A program made the translations under genes and the position numbers. The notes beneath the pieces were generated by a model. The model ran no database searches. It was not told where the DNA came from and saw nothing but the letters and a program-made list of their open reading frames with translations. Below are positions 8,967 through 18,233 of a stretch of 59,937 bases of DNA, piece by piece; position 1 is the first letter of the stretch; every line of letters begins with the position of its first letter. Location of the stretch: contig JAPKBR010000019.1 of the NCBI GenBank assembly GCA_028823345.1, positions 1 to 59,937 on the forward strand. The letters are read 5' to 3'. The stretch is from Planctomycetota bacterium. Its GTDB lineage: Bacteria > Planctomycetota > UBA1135 > GCA-002686595.

Positions 8967-9760
8967 CGCAACGTCCGTGTTTGAGCCCCATGGCGTGCCT
9001 CGATTTCGTCAAGCATTCCCGCACGCCGCGCGTGCCGCCCAGCGCCCGGCTCGGTGCTACAAAAGGCCGCCAAAATGTCGTGTGCCGAGGACGCCGTCAG
9101 GTGACGGGATCCCAAGACCAGTACATTGGCGTGATTGTGTTCGCGAGCGTTGCGCGCCACGGCTACGTCCCAGCAATTTGCGGCGCGAGCACCGGGGACC
9201 TTGTTGGCGGCCATGGCCGAACCAATCCCCACCGTGTCGATGACCACGCCCAAATCTGCGCGCCCCTGTGCCACGGCCTCGGCGACTTCGTGAGCGCGCT
9301 CGGGCCAGTCGCAGGGACGATTGTCCGCGGGGCCAAGGTCCATTCCAAAGTGGCCGAGCTCTCGCAAGGATTCCAAAATCGAACCCTTGAGGGCAAAGCC
9401 GCCGTGGTCGCTGGAAACCGCAACCCGGGCTGTTCCGCGCGTGCGCCTCAGGCCGCCCCCGGCGGCGGGCACCCCTTCACTGAACCGGATGCCCCGGCGA
9501 TGGGCTTCCTCCTCGGCCGCAAGGGTGAATTGGGCCCTTGGGGAGACGGTGAAGATGCCCCCATCGGGAACGTCCTTCAGGCAGGCCTCGGTGATCAAGG
9601 GGGGCTCGAGACGCTTGGGGGTCTCGGCCGCACCGGAAACGGGACGCGGAGCCTCCAGGACCGTCACCTCCGCGGGCATCTCAATGGGCCCAGAGCTGGG
9701 ACTCGCTACCCGTCCCGCCGCACGGCGTGCAATGGTGCGGATTGTGGCCTCGTCGATCAT
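8963..9760 (-). CDS. rpiB: RpiB/LacA-family sugar-phosphate isomerase with N-terminal accessory domain and altered active site
   Basis: Residues about 110-240 match Rpi[11 protein letters not shown] at the phosphate/ring-opening site, [11 protein letters not shown], and [18 protein letters not shown]. RpiB interconverts ribose 5-phosphate and ribulose 5-phosphate. The catalytic cysteine region (CGTGIG in E. coli) reads DTVGIG here, with Asp175 at the cysteine position and Val177 at the threonine position. Some RpiB proteins do lack the cysteine, but substrate or chemistry may differ. The first 110 residues are extra: a likely amphipathic helix (1-20) and a segment ITEACLKDV...[19 protein letters not shown], which resembles the small TP-A-x-E-A motif domain seen in EutQ and other microcompartment proteins (recalled, not searched). 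It is the first gene of a two-gene operon with deoC. Confidence 0.85.
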   Translation of the reverse strand: MIDEATIRTIARRAAGRVASPSSGPIEMPAEVTVLEAPRPVSGAAETPKRLEPPLITEACLKDVPDGGIFTVSPRAQFTLAAEEEAHRRGIRFSEGVPAAGGGLRRTRGTARVAVSSDHGGFALKGSILESLRELGHFGMDLGPADNRPCDWPERAHEVAEAVAQGRADLGVVIDTVGIGSAMAANKVPGARAANCWDVAVARNAREHNHANVLVLGSRHLTASSAHDILAAFCSTEPGAGRHARRAGMLDEIEARHGAQTRTLR

Positions 9761-9984
9761 CAGCGCCAGCTTATGCCACCCCAGGGCCTACGAGAAGAGC
9801 TGAGATTCAAGATCCTCCCCATGGGGCCCGAACCCATCCTGGACGCGCCCAGAAGAGAGAACCCCTACGGAATCCTTGAGATCACCTCCCCGGATCTGTG
9901 GGATAGCACCTGGGATCATCGTCCTCCGTTCCAAGTCGCCCGCTTTAGGGTGCTGTGGGCGGGACACCCAACCAGAGTTTTTCC

Positions 9985-12171
9985 ATGCGCACCCTGCTCA
10001 GCCAGTTCTGTAATTCCTTCGACGAGGTCCTCCGCCCTCTCCTCGACCCCTTGAACGAAAGTGCAGAAGCTCTGCTCAAGGCCGGGCCCGACATGCCCGG
10101 AAAGGCGGTGCGCGCAGACCTGCTCGATTTGCAGCACCAGTTTGAAGCGTTGGTGAGAAAGGTCAGCGAACAACAGGCCTATGTGCTGCTGTTCGGCCCC
10201 CTAAAAAGTGGCAAGTCCACCCTGATGAATGGCATCGCACGGTCCTATGTGAGCGAGGTTTCGAGCCTGCCCGCATACCCCTGCATGGTGTTCGTTTCCC
10301 ACGGGGAAACACGCTCCTTTGACGTGACCCGCTATTCCGGTCGCAGCGAGCGGTTCACCGATCCCACGGCATTACACCTGTTCATCAATCGCGCCCACAC
10401 GGAGCTTGCTGACCGTATCCGTTCTGCCGAAGAAGGAGGTGAGGTCTTCGATCCTGCGCTGCACTACCCCGAGGCCATCCGCAGAGTAGACGTACGCTTG
10501 CCCGCGGAAGAACTAGCTGAATCCGGCGCGGTCCTAGTGGATACCCCGGGACTCTATGCGCGCATGCGTTTCGGCTACAGCCAAATGACCCGCGACTTCC
10601 GCGATGCAGCGAGCTGCGCAATTTTCGTGGTCAAGTCAGACAACTTGTTCCTCGAACAGGTCTTCGAAGAATTCGAAGAGTTGCTGGACCTCTTCAGCCG
10701 CATCTTCTTGGTGGTCAACTTGGACTCCGCCAAGCGCGACCTGGCCCCCGACGGACGGTTGGTCCCGAGCCTTGAACAAGAAGATCCTCTACGCATCATC
10801 GACGCCTTTGAAAACCTCGCCATGAGCGCGCCCCTCAAGCGTGCCGCCGATGAAGGCCGACTAAGAATCTATCCGGTGGACCTCTTGCGCGCCGCAAGCG
10901 CTCGCCTCGCTGGGGATGATGCCCCCGAAGCAATCCAAGGCCAAATCGACTTCGAAGCCTTCCAGCGAGACCTAAGTGATTACCTGAACTCGACCGAGTA
11001 CTTGGTTGCGTTCCTCGGGGATAGCTTGCGCCGAGCGCAGACCCTGCTTGATGAAGCGGGCCGGCTGCTCGGACACCCAGAGGTGTCCAAGCTCGAAAAC
11101 ATGGTCGAAGACCTTGAAGCAAGGCGCCAGGACGTCAACCGTCGGCGGCAGGCCATCGAGCGCCTTGATTCCACCGATTGGGCGGTTGTGTTCGGCGAAT
11201 TGACCGAGCGCCTCGCCCCCAGCATTCGGGAGCAAGCACGTTTGGCTTCCAGCGAAACTGAACGGAACCTCGATACCATTTTGGCCCGTTGGTTTGCCAC
11301 CACGGCCAGCTTCCAGTCCCTAATCGAAGATGACCTTGTGCCGGCGTTCGATCGTTATCAGGCAGAGCTCGCGAGCCATGTACGGAAAATCCTGAGCCAA
11401 GAAGTTCTCTCTGGCACAGCCGGCGTCTTGCTGACCACCGACACCGCCAGCGACCTTTACACCGCCGGCGTCGACATCAACTTCATCGGCCGCGAAGTAG
11501 TCAGCGGTTTGGCCGATAGCAACATCCGGCGCGCCATCGATGTCCCTCTGACCACGAGTCAGCTCCCCATCAAGCGCGGGTTCTTTGACTGGATCCTTCT
11601 GCGCCCCCTAGAAAAGGTGCGGCGCAATCTGCTCGGAGATCCTGATCGCCCCGCGCTGCGCATCCCCGTGGACATCAAACAAAAGCGCTTGGGCCCCGAT
11701 GCCCGGGCTGCCCTGGTGCGAAAAGTCGATGTGTTCAAGAGTCGCTTCTTCCACGAAACCGTGCACCACCTGCAAGAACAGGTGGTGGGCAGCTACCGCG
11801 CTGCAGCCATCGAAGCCTTGCACGATTCCCTCGCCAAGCGCGACAAGGAGCTCGAGTTGAAGGTGAACGAGCTCGTGCGGCGCCTGCTGGAACAACGGCG
11901 CATACTGGCGCACCTTGCGACCCTCAAGGAGCGCGCTGGGATTGCTACTTCCAAGATCGAGGAGCTCTCCCTGGAGTACGGCGCTACCGAGCCCGATCTC
12001 TTGATCGTGCCCATGGAAGCCGACGAGCCCAAGCTGCCGGTGATTCCCCAAGCGGGGCCCCTTGGCGGTGCGATTCTCGATCCGGCAACTATGCCGCAGA
12101 TCCAAGTCGAACGCGTGCTAGAAGCTGCAGTCGATACCGATGAATGCATTGAGTCGGGCGACAGTGATTGA
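9985..12171 (+). CDS. Dynamin-family large GTPase
   Basis: The 728-residue protein has the G1 P-loop GPLKSGKST (71-79), G3 DTPG (186-189) and a G4-like NLDS (245-248). A long helical region with charged heptad-like stretches follows (about 350-460 and 590-680). This is the layout of bacterial dynamin-like proteins, which bind GTP and often remodel membranes. No transmembrane segment is obvious, though residues 480-560 are less charged. The start is the ATG at 9985; a GTG 30 nt upstream (9955) is also in frame. It is transcribed away from rpiB and converges on a membrane P-loop ATPase, with 93 bp between the stops. Its membrane partner and role are unknown. Confidence 0.85.
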   Translation: MRTLLSQFCNSFDEVLRPLLDPLNESAEALLKAGPDMPGKAVRADLLDLQHQFEALVRKVSEQQAYVLLFGPLKSGKSTLMNGIARSYVSEVSSLPAYPCMVFVSHGETRSFDVTRYSGRSERFTDPTALHLFINRAHTELADRIRSAEEGGEVFDPALHYPEAIRRVDVRLPAEELAESGAVLVDTPGLYARMRFGYSQMTRDFRDAASCAIFVVKSDNLFLEQVFEEFEELLDLFSRIFLVVNLDSAKRDLAPDGRLVPSLEQEDPLRIIDAFENLAMSAPLKRAADEGRLRIYPVDLLRAASARLAGDDAPEAIQGQIDFEAFQRDLSDYLNSTEYLVAFLGDSLRRAQTLLDEAGRLLGHPEVSKLENMVEDLEARRQDVNRRRQAIERLDSTDWAVVFGELTERLAPSIREQARLASSETERNLDTILARWFATTASFQSLIEDDLVPAFDRYQAELASHVRKILSQEVLSGTAGVLLTTDTASDLYTAGVDINFIGREVVSGLADSNIRRAIDVPLTTSQLPIKRGFFDWILLRPLEKVRRNLLGDPDRPALRIPVDIKQKRLGPDARAALVRKVDVFKSRFFHETVHHLQEQVVGSYRAAAIEALHDSLAKRDKELELKVNELVRRLLEQRRILAHLATLKERAGIATSKIEELSLEYGATEPDLLIVPMEADEPKLPVIPQAGPLGGAILDPATMPQIQVERVLEAAVDTDECIESGDSD

Positions 12172-12199
12172 CCGATCCCTTCTGGGGAGCCACTCAAGA

Positions 12200-12223
12200 G
12201 GGGCACTCGAACGAGTCCACCCC
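12200..12223. terminator. Possible bidirectional terminator hairpin
   Basis: Between the convergent GTPase and ATPase genes, GGGG/CCCC arms enclose the inverted repeat ACTCG-AA-CGAGT. There is no clear T tract on either side, so only the position and symmetry support it. Confidence 0.35.
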
Positions 12224-12264
12224 GCGACGCCTGCGCGCCCAGTTGAGGGTCCGCAGCCCGGCCC

Positions 12265-13752
12265 TTAGGACTCCACGGTCCCGCGCATCACCGAAGTCTG
12301 CCGCATCATGCGCCGCAGGGTTCGAGCCCGGTCACTCGATGCGGCTCTTTGCCGCTCAAAGGCGCCGCGACTCACGCGCCAACCATCAGAGTCCCGATGG
12401 AGGTCATCAGGCAGCTCGCGGGCATGGTCTTCGAAGAGGTCGCGCAAGAAAGCAAACGCCAAACGCGGAGTGCCGAGGGTGTGCAGGGCGTCCTTCATCT
12501 CGACTAGGTCCAGGTCCTCGCCCAACAACTCGCCCAGACATGTCGCCGGTCCATTAGAGGCCGCAACCAAGCGACGATCCGCTAACTCGAGCAGCTCTTG
12601 GCCGCTCCAGCGCAGTTCATCCACCAACGTTGCCTTGTCAAGGCGCATGCGACGCAAGCGTTCGGGGCCAGCCCCGCGCACCAGGGGAGTTAACTCTACG
12701 GGCAAGAACAACTTCAAGCCCAAGCCATCAAGCTGCAGCAGTTTGTGTTCTAGGACGGGATCGATGAAAGACCCCATACAATCCACCCGAGCTTGCAACA
12801 GGGTAGATTCATCGATGCGATCCACCAGCAGCTCAAGGCCCGACCAGCCCATATCGCGTACAAGCTGAATCAACCCCTGAAGCAGACGGTAGCGCCCTTC
12901 CTCGCGGGTTTCCTCCCCCTGGGTGAGCACCGGCGCGCTGCCCCTGGGGAGCACTGTCAGCGCCCTACGCATCAATCTTCGGTCCGGTGCGGTGATTCGC
13001 ATCTCAGCCGCAATTCGTCCCATGGCCCGGCGGGCCATCAAGGTGCGCCAAAGGGAGTGGGCAGCCATGAGCCCCAACATTCCTGCGCCAACGAGGGCCA
13101 CAGGCAAAGTTGCTGAAGGCTCGATCGAAACCCGACCTCCCAATTGCACAAGGGGCACAAGGCAACCCGCCGCGCCTAAGACGGCGAATATCGCCCGCCC
13201 AACGGACTTCCACCAAGGGCGGCTCGCCGATAGCAGGTGGGACACTTGCTCCTCGCGATCCCCTTCAAAGTTTGCGTGATAGGCAGCCACCAGTAGGCAT
13301 AGCTCGGCGCGCTGACTTGAAGAGAGTTTCTTCAAGCGGCTGGGCTCCGCCTTGAGTGATTCCCCTAGGCGCATTGTCGCAGCGGACAGCATGAGGTCGA
13401 TCAGGTCCGCCCGATCGAGACGAGCAAACCCATTGGCGCGCTGCTTGCTCTGGCCCGCTTGGAGCTTGAAAATCTCCAGCCACGGGTCCACATCAGTGAC
13501 CTCCACCGTCAGGCTCTTGCCGTCTGCCTTGAGGCCCTTGGCCACGCTCCGCCGCAGAGCACTTTTGCCGCTGCCACGCTCGCCAAAAATGACCGCAGAA
13601 CTCGGGCCCCCATTCAAATCCACGAGCCGCTCGTAGCTTGGATGCACCGCCCAGGAATCCACACGATCAAGAAGCGGATCGTGATCCGCATCTTCATGAG
13701 CAAAAGGAGCCTGCCTTAGGCCCCACCGTCTTCTCCAAGTCTCGGTGAACAT
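12265..13752 (-). CDS. Membrane-associated P-loop ATPase (ExeA/KAP-like)
   Basis: The 495-residue protein opens with WGLRQAPFAHE, reminiscent of ExeA-type ATPases. It then has a Walker A motif GERGSGKS (57-64) and a plausible Walker B at ELLVDRIDE (about 310). Two hydrophobic stretches around residues 185-240 (AIFAVLGAAGCLVPLVQL and LPVALVGAGMLGLMAAHSL) should form a transmembrane hairpin inserted in the ATPase domain, as in KAP NTPases. The C-terminus is helical and basic. It follows punA by 49 bp on the same strand, so it may be the last gene of the nucleoside operon, and it converges on the dynamin-like GTPase. The exact family was not recognised. Confidence 0.7.
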   Translation of the reverse strand: MFTETWRRRWGLRQAPFAHEDADHDPLLDRVDSWAVHPSYERLVDLNGGPSSAVIFGERGSGKSALRRSVAKGLKADGKSLTVEVTDVDPWLEIFKLQAGQSKQRANGFARLDRADLIDLMLSAATMRLGESLKAEPSRLKKLSSSQRAELCLLVAAYHANFEGDREEQVSHLLSASRPWWKSVGRAIFAVLGAAGCLVPLVQLGGRVSIEPSATLPVALVGAGMLGLMAAHSLWRTLMARRAMGRIAAEMRITAPDRRLMRRALTVLPRGSAPVLTQGEETREEGRYRLLQGLIQLVRDMGWSGLELLVDRIDESTLLQARVDCMGSFIDPVLEHKLLQLDGLGLKLFLPVELTPLVRGAGPERLRRMRLDKATLVDELRWSGQELLELADRRLVAASNGPATCLGELLGEDLDLVEMKDALHTLGTPRLAFAFLRDLFEDHARELPDDLHRDSDGWRVSRGAFERQRAASSDRARTLRRMMRQTSVMRGTVES

Positions 13753-13801
13753 CTAGAGGCAGGTTTACGCTTCCGCGTGCCCCGCTTCAAGAGCCACCGG
13801 G

Positions 13802-14623
13802 TCAACCTTCGAGCAAGTCCACCGGCAAGTTGCCCACAAAGGCCGTGATTAATGCCCCAAAGGACTCGGCTGCGAGGGCTCCGGCCTGCACCACCTCTTC
13901 GTGATTGAGGGCACTCATGGAAATGCCCGCGGCGGGATTGGTGATGCAAGAAACCGCCCCAACCCCCATTCCTGCCCCATGGGCCGCCTCTGCCTCTAAG
14001 ACTGTGCTCATGCCCACCGCATTGGCCCCTAGGCCCGCGAGCCAGATGATCTCGGCCGCAGTTTCATATCCAGGGCCTACCATTCCCGCATAGACCCCAC
14101 TCTCGATGACGACCCCAGCTTCCGCCGCGCCATCAACGAGGGCTTTAGATATTTCCGCACAGTAGACGCTCCCTCCGCCCTCAGGAGCTGCCCCCGGCGC
14201 CACCTGGTGGGTCATGTTCAAGTGCCCGGTTGCGCGCATCAATGACGGCACGGGCCAGTCCTTTTCGAGACCGCCGGCTGCATTGGTCAAGAGCACCCTG
14301 GGCACGCCCAACAAGGCAGTGGCCCTTACGGCTCGGGTCACGACTTCCGGGGAGTCTACCTCGTAGAGATGCACGCGACCCGCCTGGCACAGAACCTCAT
14401 GCCCCGCCACACGCCCGCGCACAAAACGCCCGCTGTGACCCGGAACGCTTGAGCGCGGCATATTTGGCAGCTCATCAAAGGTGCAAACCCGAGGATCCTC
14501 AACCTGGTCGATGAATGCCCCAAGGCCCGAGCCAAGCACGAGTAGGACCTCTGCCCCGCCGAGCTCTTTGCCCGCCATCTCTGCCGCGAGGGAAGCGGCC
14601 AAGTCTCCGTATTCTTGGCTCAA
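13802..14623 (-). CDS. punA: Purine-nucleoside phosphorylase
   Basis: This is a trimeric-type PNP, which splits purine (deoxy)nucleosides with phosphate to give free base and (deoxy)ribose 1-phosphate. Visible motifs are VLGSGLGAF near the N-terminus, SVPGHSGRFVRG, the phosphate/base-site stretch LLTNAAGGL, GPGYETAAEI, VGMSTVLEA (Met in the base pocket) and the Asn of SCITNPAAGI. The start proposed is a TTG that overlaps the TGA stop of the transporter gene (TTGA). It gives 273 residues and aligns with the usual PunA N-terminus; another in-frame TTG at 14656 would add 11 residues. Tight coupling to the transporter and DeoA/DeoB fits nucleoside salvage. Confidence 0.93.
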   Translation of the reverse strand: MSQEYGDLAASLAAEMAGKELGGAEVLLVLGSGLGAFIDQVEDPRVCTFDELPNMPRSSVPGHSGRFVRGRVAGHEVLCQAGRVHLYEVDSPEVVTRAVRATALLGVPRVLLTNAAGGLEKDWPVPSLMRATGHLNMTHQVAPGAAPEGGGSVYCAEISKALVDGAAEAGVVIESGVYAGMVGPGYETAAEIIWLAGLGANAVGMSTVLEAEAAHGAGMGVGAVSCITNPAAGISMSALNHEEVVQAGALAAESFGALITAFVGNLPVDLLEG

Positions 14624-16953
14624 AGGAACATTCCCGCCACGGTTGCGGTCATCCAAGAAGCAAATGCGCCTCCAATCATGGCGCGCAAGGCCAAAGATGC
14701 AATCAACGGCCGTCGTTCGGGGGCCAGGGGTGAGATTCCCCCAATTTGGATTCCGATGGAAGCAAAGTTGGCAAAGCCACAGAGGGCATACGCCGCCATT
14801 TGCGCAGTGCGCGGATCCCTGAACCCTTCGCCAGCCGGCGACTTGATGAGCTCCAACATGCTGTTAAACGCGATGAACTCGTTGACCGCCACCTTGGTGC
14901 CCAAGAGCGACCCCATCAGCTGACAATCGTGCCAGTTGCTCACACCGATCATCCAGGCCACCGGCGCAAAGATCCGACTTAGGATCATGTCCAGGGACAA
15001 GCCTCCTTCAAATGTCCAAAGGGGGTTGTCAGCTGCAAAGGCCAATATCCAGTCCACCAACTGAACCAGGCCCATGAATGCAATCAGCATGGCGATCACA
15101 TTCAGCCACAACTTCAGACCATCTGTCGTCCCGTTTGCCGCTGCTTCGATCACGTTGGCTGAGGTACGCTCGATCTTGTACTCGGCCGCGCCTGTTGTGA
15201 CTGCAACTTCGGTCTCGGGCAGGATTATTTTCGCGATCAAGAACGCCGCCGGGGCGCTCATCACCGATGCCGCTAAAAGGTGCGGCCCGAACTCGGGACC
15301 TAAGAGGCCCAAGTAAACCGCTAAAACCGAACCGGCGACCGTCGCGAACCCGCCGGTCATCAGGGCGTTAAGCTCCGACTTGGTCATGGTGGGGATGTAG
15401 GGCTTAACCACCAAGGGTGCCTCGGTTTGGCCCACGAATACGTTGGCCGCCATGGCCATGGATTCGGCTCCGCTGACTCCCATAGTAGATGACATCAAGC
15501 GGGCCATGCCGCGGATCAGGAACTGCATGATCCCCAGGTGATAGAGGACCGCCATCAGTGCGCTGAAGAAGATGATCACGGGCAACCCGTCTCCCACAAA
15601 GGCAAAGGCATAGCCCCAGCCCCCGTCACCCCAATCACCGCGGGCCAGACCACCGAACACCAGTTCGGTTCCTGGTTTGGCCATAGATATCAGCTTGGTC
15701 ACAAAGTGCGCCATGCCCTCGAACACAACGATCCCAACCTCGGTCTTCAAGCAGAAAGCCGCCAACGCAACCTGCAAAGCAAGCCCGCCGATCACCACGC
15801 GCATGGGAAACTTTTTTCGGTCGCGTGACATGAGCCACGCGAGCACCACAAAGAAGGCTAGGCCAAGAATGCCCCGGAGAATTGGAAGGAAGGAAAAGGC
15901 GTTCGAGGAAAGCCGGCCCGAGGGACGCATCTTGAGCAGGGCGTCAGCATAGCGGCTGAGGGGTGTGCCTTCTGCCCGTTGAATAATGCTCTGCAAGCGC
16001 GTTCGGAGGTCATCGCGATTCAAGAATTGCAGGCGAGGATAACCCACAGGACGCTGGGGTGCGATGGCGATCCAATCCGCCGCAAGGCGCAAACGGGCAC
16101 TACCCCCCTCCCGTTTCCTTTGAGATCCAAACCAAGTGAGAACCTCCTTGGTGGCGGTCGACCCGGGAAATCCGCGCATCAAGGCCTCACGTATGTTTGC
16201 CGCGGTCACCAAACCGTGCAATTCAGGAGAGGCGGGGAGGGCACGCACCTGCGCCAAGAGGTTGCCCTCATGACGGTCGATCAAGGCCAAGAAATCACTT
16301 TGGCTCACCACCCCTTCACCCACCGAGGGGGTAGGTCCCGCCTCAGTTGCCAAGGCCCGGGCATCGGCCCATTGGCCGTCATGATAACGCGCCCAGGCTT
16401 CGCCCAAAACCGGCGGCGGGATGCCCCCCGGCTTGGGTGCTTCGGGCCAAAGGTACGCGGTTTGCAACTTGAACATGGCCTCCTCAAGGTCCGTCCCACG
16501 CCAAAGAAGAATGCCGCTACGCGAGACCAGAGTCAGCACGCCCTCTTGGGTGCTGTCACTCCAGGTGTCGCCCACGGGCACGGTGGCCACGGGGTGGTGC
16601 ACTCCGGAATTTTTGATCCACTGGGCTGCAGTTATGGAACCTGGAGCTGCCTGAATCACGCTCACCAAAGCCAAACCGCGATCCATTTCGGTGTCAAACC
16701 AAGCTTGAGCGTATTCCAAGTTAACCGGATCTGCCTTGGAGCCATCACCGATGCCGTGCAACAACAGCACCATTCCTGAATCCGGTTGAAACTGATCGGG
16801 CCCGATCGGACTATCGATCCAGCCCATCTCCACCAGCAACAGTTCTGGTGCGGTGGGCTCTCGGGGCTCAAACGCTAGAGAGTCCATGCTTGGCACAGGC
16901 GCGCCGAATGGCACCGACTGGCACAGCACGAAAGCAAGGGGGAGGAGGCTCAT
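14620..16953 (-). CDS. Concentrative nucleoside transporter (CNT) with extra N-terminal secreted domain
   Basis: From about residue 355 to 777 this is a NupC-type CNT carrier: multiple hydrophobic helices, VFVGQTEAPLVVKPYI (substrate-site helix, 506-520), GGFATVAGSVLAVY, and NEFIAFNSMLEL in the second half. CNT proteins import nucleosides with Na+ or H+. Unusually, about 345 residues precede the carrier: a signal peptide (1-20), a region (about 35-168) patterned like a thioredoxin/TlpA fold but without CxxC, then a helical stretch. This part should lie outside the cytoplasmic membrane. The family is normally about 400-430 residues, so this is a fusion rather than a misread start. The ATG overlaps the deoA stop (ATGA), and the 3' end overlaps punA. 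Confidence 0.9.
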   Translation of the reverse strand: MSLLPLAFVLCQSVPFGAPVPSMDSLAFEPREPTAPELLLVEMGWIDSPIGPDQFQPDSGMVLLLHGIGDGSKADPVNLEYAQAWFDTEMDRGLALVSVIQAAPGSITAAQWIKNSGVHHPVATVPVGDTWSDSTQEGVLTLVSRSGILLWRGTDLEEAMFKLQTAYLWPEAPKPGGIPPPVLGEAWARYHDGQWADARALATEAGPTPSVGEGVVSQSDFLALIDRHEGNLLAQVRALPASPELHGLVTAANIREALMRGFPGSTATKEVLTWFGSQRKREGGSARLRLAADWIAIAPQRPVGYPRLQFLNRDDLRTRLQSIIQRAEGTPLSRYADALLKMRPSGRLSSNAFSFLPILRGILGLAFFVVLAWLMSRDRKKFPMRVVIGGLALQVALAAFCLKTEVGIVVFEGMAHFVTKLISMAKPGTELVFGGLARGDWGDGGWGYAFAFVGDGLPVIIFFSALMAVLYHLGIMQFLIRGMARLMSSTMGVSGAESMAMAANVFVGQTEAPLVVKPYIPTMTKSELNALMTGGFATVAGSVLAVYLGLLGPEFGPHLLAASVMSAPAAFLIAKIILPETEVAVTTGAAEYKIERTSANVIEAAANGTTDGLKLWLNVIAMLIAFMGLVQLVDWILAFAADNPLWTFEGGLSLDMILSRIFAPVAWMIGVSNWHDCQLMGSLLGTKVAVNEFIAFNSMLELIKSPAGEGFRDPRTAQMAAYALCGFANFASIGIQIGGISPLAPERRPLIASLALRAMIGGAFASWMTATVAGMFL

Positions 16954-18233
16954 GGATCAAGGCGCCCGATGATGAGCGGGAGGGGCGGCCTAGGATTTTC
17001 GAAATCAATCGCCTGCGCCAGGCGTGCGCGGGCCTCTTTCAAGCCACGACTCTCGCGGTGGTGAATGCGCGCCAGAATCTGGCCCGCCTGGACCTCGTCC
17101 CCCGCTCGGCCAAGCCACTCGATCCCCACGGCCGGATCCGGCGGCGTGCCGTTGCCATCGCGCAAGCCCCCAAGGGCGGCGCTGGCATAGGAGATCTCTC
17201 GACAGTCCCGGATTCCCAGGACGCCGCTAGCAGGCGAGCACCAGTCCTCGGTTTTGGCTTCCAGGGCAAGCTCTTCCAGTCGACCACCCTGGGCACTGAT
17301 TCCGCGCCCAAAAACCTCCCGGGCCTGCCCGCTGTCCAGAACCCTCGAAATCTGCGCCTCGCCTCCCGCATCATCATCCGCCAAGCCAGCCGCGGCTAAA
17401 AGGGCGCCCCCTAAGACAACGGTCAACTGACGCAGATCCGCCGGGCCACTACCTTCGAGGCAATCGATGGATTCTCGAACCTCAAGGGCGTTGCCCACCA
17501 TTTGGCCAAGGGGTTGGTCCATGGCACTGCGAATACCAACGGTGCGAATGCCCAGTTGAGCACCCAAACCAACCAAGCCTTTTGCCAAGGCCAAGGACTG
17601 CTCTTCTTCCACGAACGAAGAACCGGAACCAGCTTTGATGTCCAACACCAATGCCGCAAGGCCTTCTGCATGTTTTTTGGAAAGGATCGATGAGGCTATC
17701 AATGGAACGGACTCCACTGTGGCGGTCGCGTTGCGGAGCCCATAAAAGAGCCGGTCGCCGGGAACCAGAGTTGGGCCCTGCGCGATGATGAAGAAACCCG
17801 CTACCCCCAAGAGCTTGCCGAGGTCTTCTGGCGCGTGCTCCACTTGAAACCCGGGGATCGACTCCAGCTTGCAAAGAGTCCCGCCCGTATGCCCAAGGGC
17901 TCGGCCACTGATCATGGGAACCCGAGCCCCCGCGGCAGCCAAGGCCGGAGCCAACACCAAAGACAACTTGTCGCCCACGCCGCCAGTGGAGTGCTTGTCC
18001 ACCAGGGGAGGGCCGTCGGGCAAGTCCAAGCGGTCGCCGCTGTCAATCATGGCCTCGGTCCAAACCGCTAGCTCTTGGTTATCGAGACCTTGGAATAGGA
18101 TCGCCATCAGCATGGCCGCCGCCGGTCCTTCGCCGATGCTGCCGTCCGTACAGCCCATGACAAATGCCCGCACCTGATCGGAGCTCAGAGCGCCTCCGTC
18201 GCGCTTGATGCGCACCAATGCCGCCGCGTCCAT
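16950..18233 (-). CDS. deoA: Thymidine/pyrimidine-nucleoside phosphorylase
   Basis: The protein phosphorolyses thymidine, and perhaps uridine, to base and pentose 1-phosphate. The family signature KHSTGGVGDKLSL lies near residue 80, followed by SGRALGHTGGTL, KLESIPGF, LIASSILSKK and DIKAGSGS, all at the expected spacing; the length (427 aa) is normal. The conserved Asp before KLESIPGF is Cys here. Start choice: ATG at 18233, overlapping the deoB stop by one base (TGATG); a GTG one codon upstream would give a 4-bp overlap. It lies between deoB and the transporter in a tightly packed operon. Confidence 0.95.
   Translation of the reverse strand: MDAAALVRIKRDGGALSSDQVRAFVMGCTDGSIGEGPAAAMLMAILFQGLDNQELAVWTEAMIDSGDRLDLPDGPPLVDKHSTGGVGDKLSLVLAPALAAAGARVPMISGRALGHTGGTLCKLESIPGFQVEHAPEDLGKLLGVAGFFIIAQGPTLVPGDRLFYGLRNATATVESVPLIASSILSKKHAEGLAALVLDIKAGSGSSFVEEEQSLALAKGLVGLGAQLGIRTVGIRSAMDQPLGQMVGNALEVRESIDCLEGSGPADLRQLTVVLGGALLAAAGLADDDAGGEAQISRVLDSGQAREVFGRGISAQGGRLEELALEAKTEDWCSPASGVLGIRDCREISYASAALGGLRDGNGTPPDPAVGIEWLGRAGDEVQAGQILARIHHRESRGLKEARARLAQAIDFENPRPPLPLIIGRLDP

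Noticed and set aside
8951..10054. 367-codon plus-strand frame across rpiB and its upstream region
   Set aside because: It overlaps the rpiB coding region and the start of the GTPase gene, and the translation is Gly/Pro/Arg-rich without structure.
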